Shown piece after piece: positions 35,441 to 43,887 of a DNA stretch of 64,000 bases; the first letter of the stretch is position 1; each line of letters begins with the position of its first letter. Origin of the DNA: an uncultured Prevotellaceae bacterium (GTDB taxonomy: Bacteria; Bacteroidota; Bacteroidia; Bacteroidales; Bacteroidaceae); contig ONCG01000005.1 of the NCBI GenBank assembly GCA_900316285.1, positions 185,156 to 249,155 of the forward strand. The letters run 5' to 3'. The notes beneath the pieces are model-generated. The model did not search any database and was not told the DNA's origin. It worked only from the letters and a program-made list of their open reading frames with translations. The translations under genes and the position numbers were made by a program.

Positions 35441-38002
35441 TTACTCAATTAATAAGGGTGCATCGATGAGATGTACAACGGCCGACGAGCTGGTTTCAAT
35501 CATGCTGGCGCTGGCAGCATCGCGTGTGTTGTACTGATACTCGCGGGCCACGCGGTTGAAGAGCTGCGGGTCGGCGGTGAGTACGCGGCGGTGGTTGCCG
35601 GCATGGTCGGTGAGGCTGATGCCATTGGTGCCGAGCTCGGCATGCAAACGATAGAATCGACCTGTAGAGGGGTCAAGCACAGCGGTCTCGAAGTCACCGG
35701 TCTCCTCCTTTGCTCCGATGAAGAGGGCGTTATCCTGGATGTGATAGCGCAGGAAGTTCATGATTTGCAGCGAGTCGCGGGTTTTTCCGGAGAGGTTGCC
35801 GGCTTCCTCAAGCTCTTCCACCCGCTCCCACGACGACAGCTTGCCTGCCTTCTGCATGGCCTCGATGCTCTCGTTGGTAGGCACGTAGATGGTGTAGTGA
35901 TAGGTGTTGAAGACGCTCAGGTTGTCGCCACCGCAAGCGTTACGGCTGTTGTGGATGCGCTCGAAGAGGCCGCTGCCGTCCATCAGTTCCAGGAACTTGC
36001 TGTACTGATCGTTGCTGGCCAGCACGTCGCGCACCGTCATGCTTGTTCCCAGAATGGGTGCGTTGTCGAGCACATAGCTCTTACCGTTACCGCCGTCGGT
36101 CTGGTCGTAGATGAAGTTGATGCCGAGGGGCTCGCTCTCATTGGTCTGATAGCTGCCCTGCACGGTCATGCGTTCGGGTGTGGAGGTGTTGGTGACACGA
36201 ATCTCCGTGCCGCCCTTGGTGCGATAGTATTCCTTGCCGTCCTCCACATTTCCGATCACGATATGGGTGTCGAGGATGTCCTTCAGGCGGTTGCGCATAA
36301 TAGCCGGATCGGTGATGCGGCCGATGCTGTCGCCAACCTCGCCCGTTGCCTCGTCGTAGTTCCATACGCTCGCCCACACACGTTCCTCTTTATTTACTTT
36401 CGAGGCGTCGTAGTGGAAACGCAACAGCTGGCGCGAACTCTTGCCGTAGCTGCAGGGATCGAGATAGGACAACAGGGCCTTGTTCGTCGGGATGAAGAAG
36501 CTATAGTAGGAATTGAGCGAGTTCAGGTAGACGTTGTACTGAAGTTGCTCGATGCCCCAGTACATGATGCGCATCGTCTCGTTGATCAGAGCGGGGAACG
36601 ACACACTCACGTAAGCAGTGGGCGAATAGACGCGGTTGGTGAGATAGATGGCGCCGTTGCAGCCCAGCCAGACAGAGTCGATGGCCGAGATGTCGACACC
36701 CATGGGGTCGTTGGCGTCGTTGAGGATACCGTCGAACTTCGAAGGAACCGACGAAACGAACGAACCCAGCATGTTGTTGTTGATGAGCTTCGAGATGACC
36801 TCGTCGGGAACAGCCTCCCAAGTGCCGTAGTAGTCTTTCAGCACGCGGCCGGCACCGTTCTCCCAGTATTCGTTGAGAGCCTCGTCGCTCGGCACCATCA
36901 TCACGGCCATGTCGCGCTGGAGCACGATGTTACCGTCCTGATCGTTCAGACCCGAGTAGTAGGCATTCCACTCCGGGTCGAACTTCAGCGTTCCGTTCAC
37001 GGGACCACCATACGGCGTTGCCGTCAGAGGCTCGCCGCCTTGCGACTTCTCTGAGAAGAAACGCTTCTGGAACACCGTGTCGACGTTGGTGCCATAAAGG
37101 AAATTATATTGTCGTGTGAGTTCTTGAGTGCGGTCGGGATAGGGTGCACAGAAACGCTCTAACAGCTCGTTATAGAGGCGTGTGTTCTTCTTCTGAGCCA
37201 GCAACTCGGCCATATTCGGCAGCGGAGTCACTACTTCTTCCATCTTATGGATGAAGCCGTTCGAGCACTTGATGTTAGGTTCTTCCACGCGAACACCGTT
37301 CACACTCGACTCACCCGACTGGCGATGCGTGGTGCCGTTGTAGATGAAGTCGTAGTCTTCGTTGGTGATGCGCTTGTTCACCAGCTGCTTTTCGATGAAG
37401 TGCACAAGTGGCACGGTCGAGTTGTCGGTCATGCACACCATCGGCGCACTTCCCTCGCGATAGCGGCGCCAATAGGGATTGTTGGGCATTTCCGACGGTT
37501 TCATCACTCGCACGGAGTCGAAGGCCGTGCTCGAGGCAAAGCGGCGCATGCACTCGCCTTCACGGGGAGGCGTTCCCTCCACGCTCGACAGGCTGTTCAA
37601 CTGCATCGAGTTGTCGATCATGCTGCCGAAGAGCAGCAGCTTCTTCTGCGATGCCGACAGCTGCTCATAACTTCTGACGCCCCAGGTGTTGTTGCGATAG
37701 AATCGCTCGAAGGCTGCGTCGTCGGCCACGAAGAGCGTCTTCGAACCCGTCTTACCCAGCACTTCTCGATAACCCAGATCGTCGATCAGGCGAACAGTGT
37801 TCTGATAGTTGCCCTGTTCCGCCAGCCAACTGTAGATGCTCGAACCCCATCCTTCGGGAGTGCGCTCATCCAAATCATACTTACTGCACGAACTCAGAAC
37901 CCCAGAGCCGACCAGCACCGCAGCGGCGGCAGTCAGCATCCAAAGCCTCAGACTTCTGCAGGAATGTCTTCTGGTTTTCATTCTTTGACTGTTTTTGTTC
38001 AT
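35441..38002 (-). CDS. Fasciclin-domain lipoprotein C, first gene of the Sus operon
   Basis: A large (~853-residue) predicted surface lipoprotein, lipobox VLSSCSKYD. At least three FAS1-like segments can be picked out: near the N-terminus (NTVRLIDDLGYREVL, SKTLFVADDAAFERFY), centrally (YSFFIPTNKALLSYLDP), and near the C-terminus (YTIYVPTNESIEAMQ, FLRYHIQDNALF, with AVVHLIDAPLLIE at the end). It leads a seven- or eight-gene minus-strand operon with two SusC/SusD pairs and two more fasciclin proteins. The open frame extends to 38050, but the -7 box at 38055-38062 would start transcription within or past that codon. I therefore chose the ATG at 38002 (MNKNSQRMKT); 37981 is also possible. Confidence 0.8.
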   Translation of the reverse strand: MNKNSQRMKTRRHSCRSLRLWMLTAAAAVLVGSGVLSSCSKYDLDERTPEGWGSSIYSWLAEQGNYQNTVRLIDDLGYREVLGKTGSKTLFVADDAAFERFYRNNTWGVRSYEQLSASQKKLLLFGSMIDNSMQLNSLSSVEGTPPREGECMRRFASSTAFDSVRVMKPSEMPNNPYWRRYREGSAPMVCMTDNSTVPLVHFIEKQLVNKRITNEDYDFIYNGTTHRQSGESSVNGVRVEEPNIKCSNGFIHKMEEVVTPLPNMAELLAQKKNTRLYNELLERFCAPYPDRTQELTRQYNFLYGTNVDTVFQKRFFSEKSQGGEPLTATPYGGPVNGTLKFDPEWNAYYSGLNDQDGNIVLQRDMAVMMVPSDEALNEYWENGAGRVLKDYYGTWEAVPDEVISKLINNNMLGSFVSSVPSKFDGILNDANDPMGVDISAIDSVWLGCNGAIYLTNRVYSPTAYVSVSFPALINETMRIMYWGIEQLQYNVYLNSLNSYYSFFIPTNKALLSYLDPCSYGKSSRQLLRFHYDASKVNKEERVWASVWNYDEATGEVGDSIGRITDPAIMRNRLKDILDTHIVIGNVEDGKEYYRTKGGTEIRVTNTSTPERMTVQGSYQTNESEPLGINFIYDQTDGGNGKSYVLDNAPILGTSMTVRDVLASNDQYSKFLELMDGSGLFERIHNSRNACGGDNLSVFNTYHYTIYVPTNESIEAMQKAGKLSSWERVEELEEAGNLSGKTRDSLQIMNFLRYHIQDNALFIGAKEETGDFETAVLDPSTGRFYRLHAELGTNGISLTDHAGNHRRVLTADPQLFNRVAREYQYNTRDAASASMIETSSSAVVHLIDAPLLIE

Positions 38003-38054
38003 ATTTTTGTTTTTGGATATTTCGGCTTTTTGCGGCAATTGTGTTTCCACGGTG

Positions 38055-38062
38055 CAAAATTA
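38055..38062 (-). promoter_or_regulatory. -7 box of the Sus/fasciclin operon
   Basis: On the minus strand the sequence reads TAATTTTG, matching TAnnTTTG. It lies 53 bases before the chosen start at 38002 and rules against the longer open frame. No good TTTG is placed at -33, which suits a promoter that needs an activator such as the hybrid regulator. Confidence 0.65.
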
Positions 38063-38232
38063 CATAAAAAATACGCACGTGACATCCTTATATGTTCACA
38101 CTGCTTTGCCTTCCGTTAACGGAGGTTTTCTATATGTTCCAGATGTTTTGTTTTTCGTTCCAGCCCCGAAGTTCCTTACAAAAACGAAAGCCATTGGAAC
38201 ATTTCACATATATTATTTTAAAAAGAAAAACC

Positions 38233-38240
38233 TATCTTTG
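38233..38240 (+). promoter_or_regulatory. -7 box of the large secreted-protein gene
   Basis: TATCTTTG lies about 98 bases before the ATG at 38338, leaving a ~90-base leader. Only a T-rich stretch is found at the -33 position. It is divergent from the Sus operon promoter, so the 38063-38230 interval probably holds shared control sites. Confidence 0.65.
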
Positions 38241-38337
38241 CAGCGTGAATCGCCCCGTTTTCATGGCAATCGCCCCGATTTCACAGTGTTTGAACAAACC
38301 ATAACATTTATCAACCCATAATTTTAAACTTAACAAC

Positions 38338-41300
38338 ATGAAGAAAACTTACAAACTATTCCTTGCGCTGATTGTTGCCATCCTTGGTAACTTCAATGCC
38401 AGCGCTGATGAGTATGTTCCGCTAACACCGGAAATGTTCTTCTCATGGGACGGATGGGGAGCCGACGCTCAGAAGACTGGGCAGGCCGACTGTACCTACG
38501 TCCTTGGCGAATCGACGGGCCAGCCCTATGGCGACTCGCAAGTGATTAACTACGCCGACCTGACGCTCTATTCGAAGCTGGTCGTTGTGTGCACTGAGGG
38601 TACACCGCGTTTCCTCTTCAACCGTACCATCGACGAAGGTCAGTGGAACGAGGACGAGGCACAGTCAAACCTCATCGACAACACGAAGGGTGGCTGGAGT
38701 GCCAAGTATTTCTCGCAGGACGGTGATACCTACACCGTTGACCTGAAGCAGATGGTGAAGGACAAAGGCTTTGCTCACCTGCACGCTATCAAGGGTGCCA
38801 ACTGGGCAAACGTCACCGTGGAGAGCATGGATCTCGTGCTTCCAGGTAAGGCTCAGCAGATTGGCTGGACCGAACTGCTCACCAATGGCGACCTCGAAGG
38901 CGACGACGTCAGCTGCTTCTTCTCCAAGGAGAATGCAGGCGCACCCTTCCCCTCAGTCATTACTGATGGCGTAGGTGTTGACGGAAGCCGTGGTATCATG
39001 GTTCACTCTGCAGCCGGTGCTGCTCAGGACTGGGACGCTCAGTTCTGGATCAACCTTCCTGAGACGCTGCCAGAGGGCACGAAGTATCGTCTGTCGTTCG
39101 CTTATCGCGCCAGCATGGATGCTTCTGCCGACACGCAGGCTCATGCCGATCCCAGCGACTACATCCACTATGAGATGATTGGTTCGCCCAACTTCACCAC
39201 AGAGTGGCAGACCTACAAGATTGACGAGGCTACGATCACAGCCGCTCAGGCTGGTCCTAATGGAAACGGTGGCCTGATGCACTCCATCGCCTTCAACCTC
39301 TCGAAGGACAAGGCTAATGACATCGACTTCTTCTTCGACAACCTGAAGTTCGAGGTGTTCAAGGTTGGTACGATGGCTCAGTTCAGCAACGACGTCATCC
39401 TCATCAACTTCGGCTTCGACACCAACATGGCTGACCTCGTGAAGGCTTCTGGCAAGAAGCGCTTGATGTATCCTCTCAACGTTGCCAGTGTGAAGGTGAA
39501 CGGTGAGGCTGCAAACATCTACTCCATCGAAGGCTTTGAGGATGGACGCTTTTATATCTTCCTCGAGGAGCCTTGCGAAGACGAGGATGTGGTTGAAGTT
39601 ACGTTCACCAACCCCAGCGATGCTGCTTACCACCTTATTTATACATCAGGTCCTGGTGGCGATGTAGGTAACTTCTCTGGCATCGCCGAGTGCGACCTCG
39701 ACCGCGAAATCGAGGACAACGACGGTTTCCCGTACGTATATCTCACTCCGGTTATCATGGTTGCTGATCCTGAGGACGGCTCATTCAACCTGCCCACCGA
39801 CATCAAGGAGTTCAAGCTCACCTTCGACAAGAAGGTTGACTGCGCTGCTCTCGTGGCTAAGATTGACAACGAGAAGCTGAACGTAACGCCCGCTGACGGC
39901 TTTGCCGAGCAGGTGACTCTCGTTGCTAACGGTGCCGTTGCTGAAGGCCAGCACGAAATCAGCATTTCGAAGATCTATCCTGAGATGCGCATCGACGACA
40001 GCATCTATGGCGACACCATCATCACCATCAGCGTAGGTAAGACCGACGCCGATCCCGACGATGTGCCGAAGGACATGCTGCCCGACTACTTCTCTGAGAC
40101 TCAGAACGGTGGCATCCCCGCAGGTTACCTCGTCATCTTCGACGGTGAGGAGCGTGTGGCTCCCAACACCTATGGTTCTGGTGCACGCCTCTTCGACTTC
40201 GCTGCCGGTGGCGACTTCACCAAGGGTCTCTACTTCCGCAACAACTACGTTGAGTATGGTGGCTTCGCAGAGTATCCGCTGCCGCTCGAGGCTGGCAAGC
40301 GCTACGACATCCACTTCAACGCTGCTGCTTGGAAGGACAATGGTCCTTACATCAGATTCGAAATCCTGAATGATGCCGACGAGGTTCTTCATACTTCTGT
40401 AGTGAAGACGAATCCTAACGTGAATGGTAGCACGGGTGTTGTCAACGGTTCCACCAGTTTCGACATGAAGTTCGTGCCCGAGACCGACGGCAACTTCAAG
40501 CTGCGCTGGTATCCCGCCACCAACCAGAATGGCGACCAGGGTGACTTCACTGAGGTTCTCCTTGCTAACCCGCGTGTACGCTACATGCCTAACACCGCTG
40601 GTGCTGAGTGGATCCAGCTCGTGAACACCGCACTGGAGAATGCTAAGAGCACGCTCGCTGACAATGCCAGCGATCGCTACGACGGTGCTGCTTACGATGC
40701 TCTGAGAGCTGCCATCGACAAGTATCAGGCTGAGCTGCCTACCTACACATCGCCCACGGCTTGCAAGAACGCTGCCGCTGCTCTCGATGCTGCTACACAG
40801 GCAATGAAGGATCACCGCACTCTCTGCGACACCTACGATCCGCTGCCGCGTCAGGCTCAGGAGATCCTGGACAACAACGCTGAGAAGAAGTTCGCTAAGA
40901 CCGACCTCTACAACCAGCTGAAGGCCGCTACCGCTAAGTATGTGACCACCACCAGCGAGAAGCAGCTCGATCCCGAGACGATGGAAGAGGTTGAGGTCTT
41001 CACCCATGAGTTCAAGGAGCTGAAGGACGACAATGAGCTGAAGGCTGCCATCGAGGAGCTGCAGTATCTGGTTAACACCACCGCTCTGCTCTTCACGGAA
41101 GGCGCTTCGATGACTTCTGACACGGGTGTGAAGGTACTCGTTGAGCGTCTCCGCCTCGGTGCTGAGTCGCTGAAGAACCTCGGCGTTGAGGACGACGATC
41201 CTCTCATCGTTGAGTTCAACAACACACTCACCGACGACGATGCTCTTGCCGAAGGCATGAAGAACCGCCTGAAGCTCATCATGTACGAGCAGCTCAAGAA

Positions 41301-42069
41301 CCCGTCCAACACCCTCTTCGAGGAGAAGATCGACGAGAACACACTCGAGCCGTTCACCGACACTTACGACATGACCGTCTTCGTGAAGAATCCTAATGTC
41401 TACAAGCAGCAGGATAACATGAACTTCACACCGGAGAATGTTCCTGGTTGGACCACTCCTGAGGGCTATCCCGCTCCCGGTCTGAGCGTTGGTTGGGGTC
41501 AGCCGCGCGGCAACAACGAGATTGCTGAGGACTGCATGTTCCAGACTTGGGGCTCCAGCTATCGCGTCGAGCAGGCCATCACTGACCTCCCCGTTGGTGT
41601 CTACACACTGAAGATCGGCTTCGGCGAGCGCATGAACGACGACGAGGCTAACATGGTCGACAGCTACATCTACGCTAAGACTTCTGAGACTCCCGAGGGT
41701 GAGGACGGCCAGACAGCCGACGTCATCGGTATCGGACAGTCGTTCCCCTATGCTAACACCGTTATCGAGAACATCGCAGTCGTAGACGGATGCATCACCA
41801 TCGGTGCTAACGCTGGTCCTTCGTCACACACCTTCTTCAACGACGTACGCCTCCTGATGGCTGCTCCTGTTGAAGGCTTCGACTACGCTTCGGCTTACGA
41901 GGAAGTGCTCACCGGCATCGGCGAGACCGTTGCTGAACCCACCGTGCGCAACCTGCAGCTCTTCGACCTCAACGGTCGTCGCGTGCTCACCGCTCGCAAG
42001 GGTATCTTCATCGTGAAGAAGCAGATGTCTGATGGTACCATCCGTACCGAGAAGGTCATCGTGAAGTAA
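38338..42069 (+). CDS. Large secreted multidomain glycan-binding-like surface protein
   Basis: A 1243-residue secreted protein with no recognised enzyme domain. It has a signal peptide (MKKTYKLFLALIVAILGNFNASA), an N-terminal beta-sandwich (~25-165), a carbohydrate-binding-like module (~175-345, ELLTNGDLEGDD, GVGVDGSRGIMVHS) closely similar to the one inserted in the CotH protein at 4003-7563, Ig-like regions (~350-560), another sandwich (~580-760), helical segments rich in Ala and Asp (~765-1010, ALENAKSTLADNASDRYDGA) like FIVAR-type spacers, and a final sandwich. The C-terminus (LQLFDLNGRRVLTARKGIFI, then EKVIVK) matches a type IX sorting tail. Being divergent from the Sus/fasciclin operon, it may be its surface glycan-binding protein, which is inference. 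Confidence 0.8.
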   Translation: MKKTYKLFLALIVAILGNFNASADEYVPLTPEMFFSWDGWGADAQKTGQADCTYVLGESTGQPYGDSQVINYADLTLYSKLVVVCTEGTPRFLFNRTIDEGQWNEDEAQSNLIDNTKGGWSAKYFSQDGDTYTVDLKQMVKDKGFAHLHAIKGANWANVTVESMDLVLPGKAQQIGWTELLTNGDLEGDDVSCFFSKENAGAPFPSVITDGVGVDGSRGIMVHSAAGAAQDWDAQFWINLPETLPEGTKYRLSFAYRASMDASADTQAHADPSDYIHYEMIGSPNFTTEWQTYKIDEATITAAQAGPNGNGGLMHSIAFNLSKDKANDIDFFFDNLKFEVFKVGTMAQFSNDVILINFGFDTNMADLVKASGKKRLMYPLNVASVKVNGEAANIYSIEGFEDGRFYIFLEEPCEDEDVVEVTFTNPSDAAYHLIYTSGPGGDVGNFSGIAECDLDREIEDNDGFPYVYLTPVIMVADPEDGSFNLPTDIKEFKLTFDKKVDCAALVAKIDNEKLNVTPADGFAEQVTLVANGAVAEGQHEISISKIYPEMRIDDSIYGDTIITISVGKTDADPDDVPKDMLPDYFSETQNGGIPAGYLVIFDGEERVAPNTYGSGARLFDFAAGGDFTKGLYFRNNYVEYGGFAEYPLPLEAGKRYDIHFNAAAWKDNGPYIRFEILNDADEVLHTSVVKTNPNVNGSTGVVNGSTSFDMKFVPETDGNFKLRWYPATNQNGDQGDFTEVLLANPRVRYMPNTAGAEWIQLVNTALENAKSTLADNASDRYDGAAYDALRAAIDKYQAELPTYTSPTACKNAAAALDAATQAMKDHRTLCDTYDPLPRQAQEILDNNAEKKFAKTDLYNQLKAATAKYVTTTSEKQLDPETMEEVEVFTHEFKELKDDNELKAAIEELQYLVNTTALLFTEGASMTSDTGVKVLVERLRLGAESLKNLGVEDDDPLIVEFNNTLTDDDALAEGMKNRLKLIMYEQLKNPSNTLFEEKIDENTLEPFTDTYDMTVFVKNPNVYKQQDNMNFTPENVPGWTTPEGYPAPGLSVGWGQPRGNNEIAEDCMFQTWGSSYRVEQAITDLPVGVYTLKIGFGERMNDDEANMVDSYIYAKTSETPEGEDGQTADVIGIGQSFPYANTVIENIAVVDGCITIGANAGPSSHTFFNDVRLLMAAPVEGFDYASAYEEVLTGIGETVAEPTVRNLQLFDLNGRRVLTARKGIFIVKKQMSDGTIRTEKVIVK

Positions 42070-42092
42070 TCATCGCTTCGTGAAGTAATCAT
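42060..42092. repeat. Short tandem duplication across a stop codon
   Basis: CGTGAAGTAATCAT occurs at 42060-42073 and again at 42079-42092. The first copy contains the stop codon of the secreted-protein gene, so the tail and stop have been duplicated without changing the protein. Confidence 0.8.
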
Positions 42093-42120
42093 TGCGGTTA
42101 TCCGCATGACAATAGCTAAA

Positions 42121-42152
42121 GGGGCGCAACCATCGTGTTGCGCCCCTTTTTT
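42121..42152 (+). terminator. Strong terminator after the secreted-protein gene
   Basis: GGGGCGCAAC (42121-42130) pairs perfectly with GTTGCGCCCC (42137-42146) and is followed by TTTTTT. It lies about 50 bases past the stop codon. Confidence 0.93.
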
Positions 42153-42203
42153 GGCTCATTAGGGGATTGGAGCTAGTAGCACATAGTTGCTCTAACCAGT
42201 GGG

Positions 42204-42489
42204 CGAAACATAGTTCTCGAACGGCTGAAGCTCTGCTTTCGTAAAGGTAAAACACCACTTTCATACATCCAGGCCACCGCTTTCGTGCTGCTACCTCAAT
42301 GCTTTTAAACATCTGGAGCATTGCTCTCGTGTTGCTACCTCAATGCTCCTGTTCAGCAAATTAACTTAATTTGTTCGGTAAATTAACTTATTTTACTCAG
42401 TAAATTAACTTATTTTACTTGGTAAATTAACTTAATTTACTACACAAATTAACTTAATTTACTTTACAATTTAAGTTGATTTGCAAAAT
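42204..42489. repeat. 22-base-period tandem array, about thirteen units
   Basis: Six clear units starting at 42358, 42380, 42402, 42424, 42446 and 42468 share AAATTAACTTAWTTT. In the same phase, seven older units from 42204 to 42357 carry a different core; those at 42292 and 42336 read TACCTCAATGCT, the same CTCAATGCT word as the array at 19432-19629. The period is exactly 22 throughout although the sequence changes, so the length has been kept while the core was replaced. Confidence 0.88.
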
Positions 42490-42652
42490 GAGGTCATAAC
42501 TCCAGCATTTCGGGAGCATGCAAACAGAGAAATGAAAGGATGCTTTTAGCGAAACGAAAGCAATTCAATCATCAAAGAACAGTGTATGGATGTATGGACG
42601 CGACGTGTCGCGTTATTGGCGGGGAAAGTCCCTCTTTTCCTCTTATCATCAA

Positions 42653-42691
42653 AAAAGGGAACTTGTGTTTCAGTTGCACAAGTTCCCTTTT
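42653..42691 (-). terminator. Terminator after the flavodoxin-like gene
   Basis: AAAAGGGAACTTGTG (42653-42667) pairs over 15 bases with 42677-42691. On the minus strand a T-run follows, so it serves the gene ending at 42805. Confidence 0.88.
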
Positions 42692-42804
42692 CGGGGTGTA
42701 TGGAAGCGTGTAGCATCACGTTCCTACATTATTTATATATAGTAGCGATGATGCGGCAGTATGAGGCAAGACGGAAAGGCCCTTTGTCGTGCGTATCCCT
42801 AACG

Positions 42805-43599
42805 CTATCTAATGAAATTCGTGAATGCGGGTCGCTCATCGCGCTGCGGAGATGAATTGCCGCCGGCATGTATCTTCTGCAGCAGGAAGGCCATATTGGT
42901 GGCGAGGGTACGCATGGTCTGCATGCCTTCGGCATCCTTCTTCACCTCGCCCTTGCCGGCTCCGTAGGCAATGTTCCAATATTGTGACGTGACAACAGGC
43001 ATGTTCATCATTTCAAACATCATGTTCATGGTCTGGAGTGTGGCTGTGGCACCGCCTCGACGGCAGACAGCCAAGGCTGCAGCAGGCTTGTTCTGTACGA
43101 GGTGCCCGGCTGAGAAGAACAGGCGTTGCATCACAGAGAGTATGGCACCATTGGGTTGTCCGTAATACACAGGCGTGCCAACGATGAGGGCATCTGATGC
43201 CGCCATCTTCTCGGTGATTTCTTTGCAGGCGTCGTCGTCGAATACGCAGCCGGCGCCATTGTTGCGCCGACATCCTCCGCAGTTGACGCACATGCGGACG
43301 GGCCGACGGCCTATCTGCACGATTTCTGCCTCTATGCCGTGCTTGGCGAGCTGTTTCTCTATCTCTTCCAAGCAGCAGAACGTGTTACCATCCGTGCGTG
43401 GGCTGCCATTCACCAATAGCACCTTGAGCGTCTTACCTGCAGCGATGCCGTTGCTTCCGTCTGCCGCTTCACGACCATTTGTGCTTGCTGATAGGCTCTC
43501 GTTGCCCTGTCCACCCAAAATGGCGGATGCAGGCGACACCACAGCGGCAGCTGCAGCAGCCGCCATTGTCTTTTTGATAAAGTCTCTTCTATCCATCAT
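42805..43599 (-). CDS. Flavodoxin-family FMN reductase-like protein with Tat-type signal
   Basis: A 264-residue protein with a twin-arginine signal (RRDFIKK followed by an Ala-rich segment, AAAAAAAVVSPASA) ahead of a flavodoxin-like NADPH-dependent FMN reductase fold: FMN-phosphate loop VNGSPRTDGNT (~residues 58-70), a Cys cluster MCVNCGGCRR (~108-117), and GTPVYYGQPNG (~149-159). Iron-sulfur flavoprotein-like relatives carry similar cysteines. It would act as a redox enzyme outside the cytoplasm; the substrate is unknown. The Tat route would export it folded with its cofactor, if the host has TatABC, which cannot be seen here. It stands alone, flanked by a terminator and GC-rich palindromes. 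Confidence 0.82.
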   Translation of the reverse strand: MMDRRDFIKKTMAAAAAAAVVSPASAILGGQGNESLSASTNGREAADGSNGIAAGKTLKVLLVNGSPRTDGNTFCCLEEIEKQLAKHGIEAEIVQIGRRPVRMCVNCGGCRRNNGAGCVFDDDACKEITEKMAASDALIVGTPVYYGQPNGAILSVMQRLFFSAGHLVQNKPAAALAVCRRGGATATLQTMNMMFEMMNMPVVTSQYWNIAYGAGKGEVKKDAEGMQTMRTLATNMAFLLQKIHAGGNSSPQRDERPAFTNFIR

Positions 43600-43655
43600 T
43601 TATTTCTTTTTTAGCATTTTGTAAGGAGGCTTCGAGGATAAAGAAAGGAGTCATT

Positions 43656-43850
43656 TTGTTGTCCCCTCCTCCGGGGAGGAGGGGCAGGGGTGGCGAAGCG
43701 CGAGGAGGGAGCGATGAGGGGAGCGCAGCGACGGGGGAAGCGACAAATAAGGTTCGACCTATTTAAATAATATGGTTTGTAATAGGTTATGTCATTATTC
43801 TTCTCTACCACCCCTAACCCCTCCTCCCAGGAGGAGGGGACTACAGGCAG
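43656..43850. repeat. Inverted pair of family-A GC-rich palindromes
   Basis: GTCCCCTCCTCCGGGGAGGA begins at 43662, and its inverted partner, with CCCCTCCTCCCAGGAGGAGG, lies at about 43813-43840. Each is bordered on its outer or inner side by GGGGTGG or CCACCCC. The pair flanks about 110 bases, in the manner of paired REP elements. The same family appears within coding regions at 846-867 and 47962-47981. Confidence 0.88.
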
Positions 43851-43887
43851 TGTCTTTTCATCCTTACACTCCCTCGGTAAATATCTT

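Larger units (their letters stand above)
42153..42804. other. Intergenic region with a 22-base array, terminator and palindromes
   Basis: No gene is supported between the two converging genes. It holds the 22-base-period array (42204-42489), a family-B palindrome ACGCGACGTGTCGCGT (42598-42613, identical to 15036-15051), a terminator (42653-42691), and a decayed inverted partner of the palindrome at about 42697-42730. Confidence 0.75.

Noticed and set aside
35471-37054. Plus-strand open frame opposite fasciclin gene C
   Set aside because: Same pattern: a shadow frame with no domain or signal.
42358-42489. CRISPR array or iteron origin
   Set aside because: There are no spacers, and no replication initiator gene or DnaA boxes are nearby; a chromosomal tandem repeat is the simpler reading.
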